From assembly GCA_963851025.1 (NCBI GenBank), contig CAWKOA010000008.1:62001-126000 (forward strand): a DNA stretch of 64,000 bases. The letters are read 5' to 3'. How positions within the stretch are numbered: position 1 is the first letter of the stretch; each line of letters opens with the position of its first letter. This DNA comes from RYN-230 sp963851025. GTDB taxonomy: Bacteria; Actinomycetota; Actinomycetes; Streptosporangiales; Streptosporangiaceae. The notes beneath the pieces were generated by a model. That model saw only the letters and a program-made list of their open reading frames with translations. It ran no database searches and was not told the origin of the DNA. Below are positions 7,820-17,063 of this stretch, one piece after another. The position numbers were made by a program, and so were the translations under genes.

Positions 7820-9244
7820 ATGTTCAACAACGCCGACGAGGTACTGAAGTTCATCGGCGATAACAAGGTTGAGTTCGTCGATGTCAGGTTCTGTGACCTG
7901 CTGGGGACCGTCCAGCACTTCACGGTCCCGACCGAGACGTTCGACGACAAGGTTTTCACCGAGGGCCGCATGTTCGACGGCTCCTCGATCCGGGGGTTCC
8001 AGCAGATCCACGAGTCGGACATGCTGCTGATGCCCGACCCGACTAGCGCGGTCATGGACCCGTTCCGTCAGCACCCGACCTTGAACCTGACCTTCTTCGT
8101 GCACGACCCGCTGACCGGCGAGCCGTACACCCGTGACCCGCGGAACGTCGCCCGCAAGGCCGAGACCTTCCTGAAGGGCTCCGGGATCGGTGACACGGCG
8201 TTCTTCGGCCCGGAGGCGGAGTTCTACATCTTCGACTCGGTGCGCTACGACACCGGGGCTAACGCTGGCTACTACTACATCGACTCGGTTGAGGGCGCCT
8301 GGAACACCGGGCGTGAGGAGGAGGGCGGGAACCTCGGCTCCAAGCCCCCCTACAAGGGCGGCTACTTCCCGGTCCCGCCGGTTGACCACTACACCGACCT
8401 GCGCTCGGAGATGGTCCGCAAGCTGATCGAGGTCGGCCTCACGGTGGAGATGCAGCACCACGAGGTCGGCACCGCGGGCCAGGCCGAGATCGACATCCTG
8501 TTCGGCCCGCTGCTCAAGCAGGCCGACAACCTGATGCTCTACAAGTACGTGGTGAAGAGCGTGGCACGGGCGGCCGGCAAGACGGCCACGTTCATGCCCA
8601 AGCCGATCTTCGGAGACAACGGCTCGGGCATGCACTGCCACCAGAGCATCTGGAAGGACGGCTCGCCGCTCTTCTACGACGAGGTGGGCTACGCGGGCCT
8701 GTCCGACATCGGCCGGTACTACGTGGGCGGCCTGCTCAAGCACGCACCGTCGCTGCTGGCGTTCACCAACCCGACGGTGAACTCCTACCACCGCCTGGTG
8801 CCGGGGTACGAGGCGCCGGTCAACCTGGTTTACTCCCAGCGCAACCGGTCGGCCTGCGTGCGCATCCCGATCACCGGCTCGAACCCCAAGGCCAAGCGGC
8901 TGGAGTTCCGGGTGCCCGACCCGTCCGCCAACCCGTACCTGGCGTTCTCAGCCATGCTCATGGCGGGCATCGACGGCATCAAGAACAAGATCGAGCCGCA
9001 CGAGCCGGTGGACAAGGACCTGTACGAGCTGCCGCCGGACGAGGCCGCGGCGATCCCGCAGGTTCCGGGCTCGCTGGAGACGGTCCTGAACACGCTGGAG
9101 GAGGACCACGACTACCTGCTCGAGGGGGGCGTGTTCACCCCCGACCTGATCGAGACCTGGATCGAGTACAAGCGGGCCAACGAGCTCGACCCGGTGCGGC
9201 TGCGCCCGTCGCCGCACGAGTTCGCGATGTACTACGACGTCTGA
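7820..9244 (+). CDS. glnA: Glutamine synthetase, type I (adenylylated form)
   Basis: Glutamate-ammonia ligase, the central ammonium-assimilating enzyme, active as a cytoplasmic dodecamer. Length 474 residues is standard. The N-terminal beta-grasp domain includes VDVRFCDLLG and MFDGSSIRGF. The catalytic domain shows FGPEAEFYIFD, the GDNGSGMHCHQS metal/ATP signature and NRSACVRIP. The regulatory Tyr is present in DLYELPPDEA (about residue 402), the site adenylylated by GlnE, whose gene is at 41.5-44.7 kb in this window. ATG at 7820 is used, preceded by GGAGG at 7811-7815; a TTG three bases upstream is less likely. The gene has its own upstream region with a GlnR-like box and a strong terminator downstream. 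Confidence 0.97.
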   Translation: MFNNADEVLKFIGDNKVEFVDVRFCDLLGTVQHFTVPTETFDDKVFTEGRMFDGSSIRGFQQIHESDMLLMPDPTSAVMDPFRQHPTLNLTFFVHDPLTGEPYTRDPRNVARKAETFLKGSGIGDTAFFGPEAEFYIFDSVRYDTGANAGYYYIDSVEGAWNTGREEEGGNLGSKPPYKGGYFPVPPVDHYTDLRSEMVRKLIEVGLTVEMQHHEVGTAGQAEIDILFGPLLKQADNLMLYKYVVKSVARAAGKTATFMPKPIFGDNGSGMHCHQSIWKDGSPLFYDEVGYAGLSDIGRYYVGGLLKHAPSLLAFTNPTVNSYHRLVPGYEAPVNLVYSQRNRSACVRIPITGSNPKAKRLEFRVPDPSANPYLAFSAMLMAGIDGIKNKIEPHEPVDKDLYELPPDEAAAIPQVPGSLETVLNTLEEDHDYLLEGGVFTPDLIETWIEYKRANELDPVRLRPSPHEFAMYYDV

Positions 9245-9275
9245 GCACCATCACGGCTGACTCGTAGCAGCTCAA

Positions 9276-9320
9276 CGGGAGGCCACCGGCCGCCGCAGCC
9301 CGGCGGCCGGTGGCCTCCCG
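9276..9320 (+). terminator. Strong stem-loop downstream of glnA
   Basis: Two 20-base arms (9276-9295 and 9301-9320) are perfectly complementary around the loop CAGCC and are followed by ccgttta. The stem is almost all G/C and the T tract is short, as in many actinomycete terminators. It lies 32 bases after the glnA stop and before the next gene on the same strand. Confidence 0.8.
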
Positions 9321-9371
9321 CCGTTTACCCGGGAGGCCACGGCACCTCCCGGGACCGGGCAGGATGGAGCG

Positions 9372-10166
9372 GTGACCGATGAGCTACCCGGGGCCGGGGC
9401 GAACCAGGCCAGCCCGATCACGCTCGCGAGCCTGAACCTGCACGGCGGCCTGACCAGCCAGGGCACGCCCTTCGATGTCGCGGAGGCGTGCCACCGGCTC
9501 AAGGCGGACGTCATCACCCTGCAGGAAGCCTGGCGGCCGGAGGCGCAGCCGGACACCGTGACCGAGGTGGCCGCCGCGCTCGGCGCCGAGGTGCGCCACC
9601 GCGGGCTGGCCCGCAACACCAACCGGGCCCGCCTCGGAGTCGGGTCCGACCAGGGCGCGGGCACCTGGGGCCTGGCCGTGCTGACCATGCTCCCGGTCAT
9701 CGGCTATCACGAGATCGAGCTCGGCCGGGCGCCTGGTGACCCGATCAGCCGCGCGGCGCAGGTCCTCACGCTGGCTACTCCCGGCGGGACGGCGCTGCGC
9801 GTGGTCAATACCCACCTGACGCACCGGTACAGCAGCCCGGTCCAGCTCGCCCTGCTGGTGCGCCGGCTCGCCACCGGGCCTGCGCCGGACAGCCCGGCGG
9901 CCAGCGGCCCGGCGCTGCGCGGGCCCCTGACCCGCGGGCCCGTGCCCACCGTCATCGTGGGTGACCTGAACATGCCGCGCCCCGCCACCGTGGTCGCGCT
10001 CGGTTACCGCGCGCCCGTCCGCGGCCGGACCTTCCCGGCCGGGCGGCCGCTCATCCAGCTCGACCACATGCTGCTCCGCGGACCGGTCACTGCCACGGGC
10101 GGGGAAGTAGCGGAGCCCGTCGGGTCGGATCACCTGCCGATCCGGGCCCAGCTCAGCCCCGGCTGA
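9372..10166 (+). CDS. Endonuclease/exonuclease/phosphatase (EEP) family hydrolase
   Basis: A 264-residue EEP-fold metal-dependent phosphodiesterase or phosphatase. The family motifs are in order: SLNLHGG (metal-binding Asn), VITLQEAW (metal-binding Glu), VVNTHLTH, VIVGDLNMP (Asp/Asn pair) and GSDHLPI with the terminal catalytic Asp-His. No signal peptide or membrane anchor is present, so it is probably cytoplasmic. It starts with GTG at 9372, 126 bases after glnA and beyond its terminator, so it likely has its own promoter. It is convergent with the following kinase-like gene, with stops 5 bases apart. Substrate could be a nucleic acid, phospholipid or sugar phosphate. Confidence 0.85.
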   Translation: MTDELPGAGANQASPITLASLNLHGGLTSQGTPFDVAEACHRLKADVITLQEAWRPEAQPDTVTEVAAALGAEVRHRGLARNTNRARLGVGSDQGAGTWGLAVLTMLPVIGYHEIELGRAPGDPISRAAQVLTLATPGGTALRVVNTHLTHRYSSPVQLALLVRRLATGPAPDSPAASGPALRGPLTRGPVPTVIVGDLNMPRPATVVALGYRAPVRGRTFPAGRPLIQLDHMLLRGPVTATGGEVAEPVGSDHLPIRAQLSPG

Positions 10167-10171
10167 GCCGC

Positions 10172-11539
10172 CTAGCGCTGCATCGCGCCGGCCGCCACCC
10201 GGGCCAGCCCGGCCACCGTCGATCCGGACAGGACCCGCACGGTCCGGGCCGCGGGCGAGCGGCGCAGCGTGTGGCGGGGCAGCCGGACCCGCAGCGCCCC
10301 GGGCCGGGACGTGAAGACCAGCGGCGGGTCGAGGACCAGCGCCTCACCGTCCACGCCGACCGCGACCGGGGCGGCCGAGCGGACCTCGAAGCGGGTCCCG
10401 GTCCATTCCGCCCAGCCGCTGAACCGGCGGGCCTGCCCGGCCGCCTGGAGGGCCAGGAAGCGGCTGGCCTGGGCCGCGTCGGTGATCGTCACCGTGACCA
10501 GGCCGAGCACGCCGCGGTCCATCCGCTCCCGGGTGCCCACTCCCCCGCCGGTCGGCACCAGCTGGTAGGGGTTGTTGGAGACCAGGATGAGGTGGGCGGT
10601 GTGCTGCTCCGCACCGTCCGGCCCGGTGAAGCACAGGTCGAGCGGCCGGGCGTCCGGGCCGAGCAGGTCGGGCAGCATGGCCGCGGCGGTCCGCAGCTTC
10701 GCATCCCGGTACTCGGGAGCCTGGACCACCTCGGCGTACAGGCCGAGTGAGGCGTTGTTGACGAACGTCCGGCCGTTCACCTCGGCCAGGTCGATCCAGC
10801 GCTGCAGGCCGTCCGCGTACGCGTCCAGCGCCCCCACCACGTCGGCCCGGTCCAGTCCCAGGTCGAGGGCGAAGTGGTTGCGGGTGCCGGCCGGCACGCA
10901 CACGTAGTCCAGGCCGGCCTGGGCCGCGACCGAGGCGACCAGCGCCTGCGAGCCGTCCCCGCCCGCCATGCCGAGCACGTCCGCGCCGCGGCGGACCGCG
11001 TCCTCGGCAAGTTCCCGCAGGTCGTCGCCGGGCTCCAGCAGGACCGGCTCGATCCCCCGCTTCCGGCACTCGGTGGCAAGCTGGAACCGCTCCGCTTTCC
11101 CGCCGCCGGACTTCGGGTTCATGATCAGCACCGGATGCTCCGGCGTCCGGGCCCGGGCCAGCCGGGCCGAGTCGGCCCGCAGGGCCTGGTCGGTGCGCCG
11201 CAGCGCGTGCCGGGCGGCCAGCACCGACACGGCCGCCAGCCCGGCGATCACGAGCAGCAGCGGCCAGTTGATGTGCGCGAAGAACAGGCCGGCGACGATC
11301 CCGCCCAGCGCGGCCAGCACGACCAGCAGCGACACGACGCGGCGCAGGCCGCGCCGGGAGACCGCGTACCAGCAGCCGGTCACGCAGACCAGCAGCCCGA
11401 CCGTGACGACGAGGATGGCCACCAGGTGCAGCGCGATCCCGAGCAGTGCGAGGCCGGCGGATGCGATCAGGGTCAGCAGGGCTCCGGCCGCCGATGCCCG
11501 CTCGCCCAGGGTCGGGCGGTTCGCATCACGGCCTGTCAC
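10172..11539 (-). CDS. Diacylglycerol kinase family lipid kinase with N-terminal membrane segments
   Basis: A 455-residue protein with four to five N-terminal hydrophobic helices (residues about 15-110) followed by a DAGK catalytic domain. LIMNPKSGGGKAERF is the nucleotide/phosphate loop. GMAGGDGSQALVAS is the GGDG signature, VPAGTRNHFALDLGL the GT-N-FA motif, and VGVDGEALV the C-terminal substrate-site segment. Such enzymes phosphorylate diacylglycerol or related lipids at the membrane. It is transcribed divergently from a PAP2 phosphatase gene 83 bases away, pairing a likely lipid kinase with a likely lipid phosphatase. Starts with GTG at 11539. Confidence 0.85.
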   Translation of the reverse strand: MTGRDANRPTLGERASAAGALLTLIASAGLALLGIALHLVAILVVTVGLLVCVTGCWYAVSRRGLRRVVSLLVVLAALGGIVAGLFFAHINWPLLLVIAGLAAVSVLAARHALRRTDQALRADSARLARARTPEHPVLIMNPKSGGGKAERFQLATECRKRGIEPVLLEPGDDLRELAEDAVRRGADVLGMAGGDGSQALVASVAAQAGLDYVCVPAGTRNHFALDLGLDRADVVGALDAYADGLQRWIDLAEVNGRTFVNNASLGLYAEVVQAPEYRDAKLRTAAAMLPDLLGPDARPLDLCFTGPDGAEQHTAHLILVSNNPYQLVPTGGGVGTRERMDRGVLGLVTVTITDAAQASRFLALQAAGQARRFSGWAEWTGTRFEVRSAAPVAVGVDGEALVLDPPLVFTSRPGALRVRLPRHTLRRSPAARTVRVLSGSTVAGLARVAAGAMQR

Positions 11540-11622
11540 ACGGTCCCCCCGCAGGTGCCCTGGCTCACGGGACCCGGGGCAGCTCCCTGTGGTGCCTTTC
11601 TGCCTGCGTGTAGCATACGCGC

Positions 11623-12198
11623 GTGACGAGACGCGGGGCGGCCGGGCAGGTCGCGGCGGTAGACCAGGCCGTGTACGAGGCGATCGCCGCCACTCCCACC
11701 CCGGCGCTGGACGAGCCGCTGCGGCGGCTGTCCCGGGCGGCGGACAAGTCCCGGATCTGGCTGGCCCTCGCGGCGCTGCTGGCTGTGGCGGGCGGCCCGG
11801 CCGGCCGGCGGGCCGCGGTCCGCGGCACCCTGGCCATCGGGGCCACCTCGGCGCTGGTGAACCTGGCCATCAAGCCGGCCGGCCGCCGGGCCCGCCCGGA
11901 CCGGGCCGGGGCCGGAGTGCCCGGGATACGGCAGGTCCGGATGCCCGAGTCCACGTCGTTCCCGTCCGGCCATTCCGCGTCGGCGTTCGCCTTCGCCACC
12001 GCGATCAGCCGGGACCGGCCCTGGGTCGCGCTGGGCGCCGGGTTCCTGGCCGCCACGGTCGCCTACTCGCGGGTGCACACCGGGGTGCACTACCCCGGCG
12101 ACACCGTCATCGGCTCCCTCATCGGCGCCAGTACCGGCCTGGCCGTGGCCGGCCTGCTCGACCGCCGTTCGCCCCGCGGGGCGCGGCCCACCTCCTGA
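11623..12198 (+). CDS. PAP2 superfamily phosphatase
   Basis: A 191-residue membrane phosphatase of the PAP2/vanadium-peroxidase fold. The tripartite active-site signature is present: KPAGRRARP (KxxxxxxRP), FPSGHSASA (PSGH) and SRVHTGVHYPGD (SRxxxxxHxxxD). Several hydrophobic stretches flank these motifs, as usual for lipid phosphatases acting on phosphatidic acid or polyprenyl pyrophosphate. The GTG start at 11623 is followed by a short Arg/Gly-rich N-terminus. It is divergent from the diacylglycerol-kinase-like gene, so the two may handle opposite steps of phospholipid turnover. Confidence 0.88.
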   Translation: MTRRGAAGQVAAVDQAVYEAIAATPTPALDEPLRRLSRAADKSRIWLALAALLAVAGGPAGRRAAVRGTLAIGATSALVNLAIKPAGRRARPDRAGAGVPGIRQVRMPESTSFPSGHSASAFAFATAISRDRPWVALGAGFLAATVAYSRVHTGVHYPGDTVIGSLIGASTGLAVAGLLDRRSPRGARPTS

Positions 12199-12364
12199 CG
12201 CCTGGCGGCCCGGCTCCCCCGTACCGGGTGATGGCGGTGCCCGGCGCTGCGACCAGCATCGGAAGCACCAGCCCGCCTCGCCCTCGGGAGGCTGGCCGCA
12301 AGCCAGAGTGATGGCCTGGGGTCATCCGGCAGCGGGACTGCTCCCGATCAAGGAGATACCGACC

Positions 12365-13765
12365 ATGCCACTGCACGAGCGTGAGACCGTCCGCGAGCAG
12401 ATGGAGGACTGCGTGTTCGCCGGGCACGACCTGACCAGGCCCGTGCCGAAGTACCGGTTCCCCCGGGACGAGAGACTGCCCAGGGATGTGTTCCAGCTGG
12501 TCGCGGACGAGGTGATGCTCGATGGCAACGCCCGCCAGAACCTGGCCACGTTCTGCCAGACCTGGGCGGAGCCGGAGTCTGCGGCCCTGATGGCGCTGTC
12601 GGTCAGCAAGAACATGATCGACAAGGACGAGTACCCGCAGACGGCCGAGATCGAGGCTCGCTGCGTGCACATGCTGGCCGACCTCTGGCATGCCCCGGAA
12701 GCGGCCAACACCGTGGGGGCCTCGGCCATCGGCTCCTCGGAGGCGTGCATGCTGGCCGGTATGGCGGCCAAGTGGCGCTGGCGCGCGAAGCGGCGGGCCG
12801 AGGGCAAGCCGACGGATAAGCCGAACATGGTGTGCGGGCCGGTCCAGGTGGTGTGGCACAAGTTCGCCCGCTACTGGGACGTCGAGATGCGCGAGGTCCC
12901 GATGACCCATGATCGCTTCGCCATGGATCCGGCTTCGATGCTGGAGCGGGTGGACGAGAACACGATCATGGTGGTCCCCACCTTCGGCGTGACCTATACC
13001 GGCGCCTATGAGCCGGTCGAGGCCATGGCCAGCGCCCTGGACCGGCTGCAGGCCGAGACCGGGCTCGACATCGACATCCACGTGGACGGGGCCAGCGGCG
13101 CCTTCCTGTCACCGTTCTGCGCGCCCGATGTGCTCTTCGACTTCCGCCTCCCCCGGGTCAAGTCGATCAGCACCTCGGGGCACAAATTCGGGCTGGCCCC
13201 GCTGGGCGTGGGCTGGGTCATCTGGCGCGACCGCGCGGAACTGCCCGAGGACCTCGTGTTCCACGTCAACTACCTGGGCGGCGACATGCCGGTCTTCCAG
13301 ATCAACTTCTCCCGCCCGGCGGGCCAGGTCATCGCGCAGTACTACAACTTCCTGCGTCTCGGTTTCGACGGCTACCGGCGCATTCACGAGGCGTCCTACG
13401 CGACCGGCCAGTACCTGGCGGCCGAGATCGTCAAGCTGGGACCCTTCGACCTCCTCTGCGACAGCAACCCGGCCACGGGGATCCCCACCGTCACCTGGCG
13501 GATCCGCGACGGCGAAGACCCCGGCTACACGCTGTTCGACCTGGCCGACCGGCTCCGGACCCAGGGGTGGCAGGTGCCCGCCTACACGCTCACCGGCTCC
13601 GCGTCGGACATCGCCGTGCAGCGCATCCTGGTCCGCCTGGGCGTGAGCCAGGATCTGGGCTCCCTGCTCCTGGAGGATTTCCGGAAGGCCGTCGCCCACT
13701 TCGGGAAGCATCCGGTGACGGTGCCCATGTCGAAGGAGGAGTCAGCCGGGTTCAACCACCTGTGA
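12365..13765 (+). CDS. gadB: Glutamate decarboxylase
   Basis: PLP enzyme converting glutamate to GABA and CO2 and consuming a cytoplasmic proton. Length 466 residues matches GadB. Visible hallmarks are GSSEACMLAGMAAKWRW, DIHVDGASGAF (the Asp contacting the PLP ring nitrogen) and STSGHKFGLAPLG, where the PLP Schiff-base lysine is Lys274. The ATG at 12365 is chosen because AAGGAG (12350-12355) sits 9 bases upstream; the open frame extends 19 codons further. The C-terminus ends with a His (FNHL), close to the terminal His-Thr that autoinhibits E. coli GadB at neutral pH. No GadC-type antiporter is in the window. It overlaps the convergent LuxR gene by 24 bases. Confidence 0.96.
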   Translation: MPLHERETVREQMEDCVFAGHDLTRPVPKYRFPRDERLPRDVFQLVADEVMLDGNARQNLATFCQTWAEPESAALMALSVSKNMIDKDEYPQTAEIEARCVHMLADLWHAPEAANTVGASAIGSSEACMLAGMAAKWRWRAKRRAEGKPTDKPNMVCGPVQVVWHKFARYWDVEMREVPMTHDRFAMDPASMLERVDENTIMVVPTFGVTYTGAYEPVEAMASALDRLQAETGLDIDIHVDGASGAFLSPFCAPDVLFDFRLPRVKSISTSGHKFGLAPLGVGWVIWRDRAELPEDLVFHVNYLGGDMPVFQINFSRPAGQVIAQYYNFLRLGFDGYRRIHEASYATGQYLAAEIVKLGPFDLLCDSNPATGIPTVTWRIRDGEDPGYTLFDLADRLRTQGWQVPAYTLTGSASDIAVQRILVRLGVSQDLGSLLLEDFRKAVAHFGKHPVTVPMSKEESAGFNHL

Positions 13766-16089
13766 CGCTGGCCCGCTGTCCGCTGATGAGTCAGCGATGT
13801 CCCGGCCGGCGGCGATGGCGTCGTGGCGGGTGGAGACGCCGAGCTTCCGGTAGATCGCCCGGATGTGGGTCTTGATCGTGTTCTGCGAGACGTAGAGTTC
13901 CTCGCCGATCTCACGCAGCGACAGCGAGCCGCCCAGCAGCCCCAGGACGGCTGCCTCACGTTCGGTGAGCGGCCCGGCCGGGGGCATGTCCGGTGGATGG
14001 CCGGCGAGCCGCCGCTCGACCCGGCCGAGCCGGTCGAGCTGGGCGCCGGCCCCGTCCGGGAAGGAGTCCAGCAGACTGCCTGGCCTCGGCCAGGAGAACG
14101 GCCGCCCGGGGCCGGTCGCCGCTGTCGAGCAGCACCGGCGCCAGCCGGAGCAGGATCTCCAGCGTGGCCCACGGGCTGATCCCGGGATACCTGCGGCGCA
14201 GTTCGAGCGCGCGCTCGAAATCCCGGCGCGCCTCACTGAGCTCCCCACGCTGGGCCGCAGCCGCGCCGGTGGCCGTATAGACCACCGAGCCCTGCGGTGC
14301 TTCGCGGAAACCCGGGCCCGCGTCGTCGAGGACTTCACGCGCCGAATGGGCCAGCTGCTCCGCGCGGCTGAGTTCTCCTTCATCGGCTTCGGCCAGCGAC
14401 AAGGTGGCGAAGGCCAGCATGCGGACGAGGCCGATCGAGGACGGGCTGGACAGGGCGGCCTGGGCCTGCGCGGCAGCCCCGGCCCGGTCGCCGGACCAGT
14501 ACAGGGCGGTCGCGTACGCGGCCCGGGCCAGGGCGTGGTACGGCGACGCGTGGTCCGGTTCCAGCCTGATGGCCTCGACCGCCGCGTCGCGCATGGGCCC
14601 GATGCCCTCGAACCCGAAGGTGGCCTGGAGCAGGGCGGCCGACGACTGCATCGAGCGGAAGCCGTCTGGCAGCGGCCCGTCGTGCGTGGCCGACTTCACC
14701 ACGGGCAGCCAGCGGCGCAGCTCGTCCCGGTCCCCGGACAGCGCGGCGGTCCACGCCGCGCAGTGCGCCGCGACGGGATCGGCGCTGACCGCCTCGTCAC
14801 CGAGGCTCCTCAGCCAGCGGCGGACCGTCGCCACCTGGCCGGAAGCAACGTAGGCGTACCAGTGCCAGGCGATGAGGCTGGTGACCCCGGCCGCGTCGCC
14901 GGCGGCGAGCGCGTGGCTGACCGCCTCATCGGCCAGGCCCGAGTGCAGGAACCAGGCGCTCGCCCGCCGGTGCAGGGCGGGCAGTGTTCCCGGCTCCGAC
15001 CGGGCCAGCTCACTGCGCAGGACCTGCGCGAAAAGATGGTGATAGCGGAACCACTGGCGGGTGTCATCGAGCGGCACGACGAAGAGATTGTCCCGCTCGA
15101 GCACGCCGATGACCTCGGCGGCGTCATCCGAGCCGACCACGGCGTCGCAGAGCGGGGCGCAGAAGCGGCGGAGAACCGAGGTGCGGGTGAGGAATTGCCG
15201 GACCTCGGCGGGCTGCCGGCTCAGTACCTCCTCAGCGAGGAAGTCGACGATGAAACGGCTGTCGCCGGTGAACTGGCGGATGAAGGCGCCCGGGTCGGGG
15301 TGCCCGCGCAGCGAGAGAGCAGCGAGGTACACGCCCGCTGGCCAGCCTTCGGTCCGCTGGGCCAGGTCAGCCAGGTCCCGCGGGGCGAGCTCGACCCCGG
15401 CGACCCCGGCGACGAGCTCCGCCACCTGCGCGGGCCGGAATCGCAGCTCCTGGGCCCGGATCTCCGTCATTTCGCCGGTCGCCCGCAGGCGGGCCAGCGG
15501 GAGGCCCGGATCCGCCCGGGTGACCAGCACGAACTGGACGGCCGGCGGCACATGCTGCAGCGCGAAGGCGACCTGGTCCTGGCAATCGCGGTCCCTGATC
15601 ACGTGGTAGTCATCGAGCACGAGGACCACCGGCTCCGGCAGCCTGGCCAGCTCGTTGAGCAGGAGGGGGAGCACCACCCCGGCGAAGTCCGGGCGCTGCG
15701 GGCGGAAGGCGTCCAGGACGGCCGCCGGATCGAAAGCGGGGCACGCGCGCTGCAGCGCGCTGGTGACGTGCCACCAGAGGTGGGCCGGATCGTTGTCGTC
15801 GGGATCGAGCGAGACCCAGGCGAACGCGCGGTTCTCGGCCGGGCTCGCATCCCACTGCGCGACGAGAGTGGTTTTCCCGAAACCCGCGGGGGCGGTGACC
15901 AGCAGCAGGCTGGTGGAAACGCCGGCCAGATAGTCAACTAGCTCGCTGCGCTTGATCCAGTCCTTCCGGGCCCGGGGGGCACGGAGCTTCTTCTCCAGAG
16001 GCGGGTTAAGGATCATCGGCGCCAGGCCCCGCTCCTCACTCGTCACCCCCCGACTGCTCGCTCCGCCGCCGGCGGGTCTGGGGCAGCAC
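13742..16089 (-). CDS. MalT-type LuxR transcriptional regulator, frame interrupted
   Basis: Large signal-transducing ATPase regulator. In order it has an N-terminal ILNPPLEKKLRAP, Walker A APAGFGKTTL, Walker B VLVLDDYH, winged-helix and TPR-like regions, then a C-terminal LuxR helix-turn-helix (LTEREAAVLGLL, YVSQNTIKTHIRAIYRKL). The HTH lies one frame off from the ATPase part; the shift is within about 14074-14085 (one extra base). A second probable shift is at the six Cs 16046-16051: a GTG at 16089 has a perfect AAGGAGG (16096-16102) six bases upstream and would join the ATPase frame if one base were removed. Without it, translation would begin at ATG 16016. It is divergent from a GAP-family gene and convergent with gadB. 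Confidence 0.85.
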
Positions 16090-16403
16090 GACGATCCTCC
16101 TTCACTATCGCACGCCGCCTCCCGGCCGAACAGGGCTGAGCGGTCCCGGGCGGCAGGGGTCCGCGCCAGAACGTGGCAGTTGGGCTCACCCGCGCGGGGG
16201 GAGGCGGATGGGGACAGGGGCGCGAGACCGTGAGCGAGCCAGGCGGTGACCGCGGCCGGCGCCGGAGCGGCCGGCGCCGGAACACCGGACTGATCAGCCA
16301 GGGGGTAAGGGATGTCTGACCCGGGTCGCGCGGCCGCGGGGCCCGCCTCGGCAGGCTCCGGCCTGACGCCCGCGCTGAGTTCCCGGAGACGGTAGGTGCT
16401 CCC
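16090..16403. other. Divergent intergenic region between LuxR and GAP genes
   Basis: This 314-base gap must hold the promoters of both divergent genes. The visible items are the ribosome-binding site of the LuxR gene (16096-16102) and a perfect 15-base direct repeat (GCGGCCGGCGCCGGA, two copies near 16250-16280). I see no convincing gene or promoter hexamers. Confidence 0.5.
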
Positions 16404-17063
16404 GTGATCCTGCAAGCGGCGGGCCTCGCGCTGCTGGCCGCGATTTCGCCGACCGCGCTGCTCGTGGCCGCTGTCTACCTCGGTTCAGCCCGGCCACGGC
16501 TGGTCGGGACGCTCTACCTGGCCGGCGCGATCATCATGAGCCTGGTCATGGGACTGGTCGTGATCGCCATCCTGCGCAACACCGGCCTGAGCCGTCCCAG
16601 CGGGCACACCCCCCGCTACGGCCTGCGCCTCGGCCTCGGCATCCTGCTGCTCGCGGCGGGCGCCGTGCTGGCCCGGCGGAAGCCGAAGCCGCCCGACCCC
16701 GACAAGAAGCAGGGGCTCGTGTCGAGGATGATCGCCGACCCCGCCCCGGCCAGCGCGTTCGCCGTCGGCCTGCTCCTGTTCGCCCCGGGCCTCACGTTCA
16801 TCGCCGCCCTTCAGGTGATCGCCACCGCCAACGCGGACATCGAGTACACCACGGTGGCCATCATCCTGGTCGTGATCATCAACGCGGCTTTCGTGTGGCT
16901 GCCGCTCGTGCTGCACCTGGTCGCGCCGGATCTCACGACACGGCGGCTGACGGCCTTCAACGGCTGGCTGCGCGCGAACGGGAACAAGATCCTCATCGGG
17001 GTGCTTTTCGCAGGCGGGGCCATCATGATCGGCAACGGCCTCTACGGGCTGGCCGGCGGCTGA
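16404..17063 (+). CDS. GAP family membrane protein (SfLAP-type), first copy
   Basis: A 219-residue integral membrane protein of the GAP/SfLAP family (related to mycobacterial proteins that help address glycopeptidolipids or sulfolipids to the surface). About six membrane segments are visible: an N-terminal helix with ISPTALLVAAVYL, a second with YLAGAIIMSLVMGLVVI, a Lys/Pro-rich cytoplasmic loop (RRKPKPPDPDKK), and the C-terminal LIGVLFAGGAIMIGNGLYGL. Start is GTG at 16404. Its 3' end overlaps the convergent ndh gene by 22 bases. It is transcribed divergently from the MalT-type regulator, exactly as the second GAP copy (33745) is from the second LuxR regulator. Confidence 0.8.
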   Translation: MILQAAGLALLAAISPTALLVAAVYLGSARPRLVGTLYLAGAIIMSLVMGLVVIAILRNTGLSRPSGHTPRYGLRLGLGILLLAAGAVLARRKPKPPDPDKKQGLVSRMIADPAPASAFAVGLLLFAPGLTFIAALQVIATANADIEYTTVAIILVVIINAAFVWLPLVLHLVAPDLTTRRLTAFNGWLRANGNKILIGVLFAGGAIMIGNGLYGLAGG

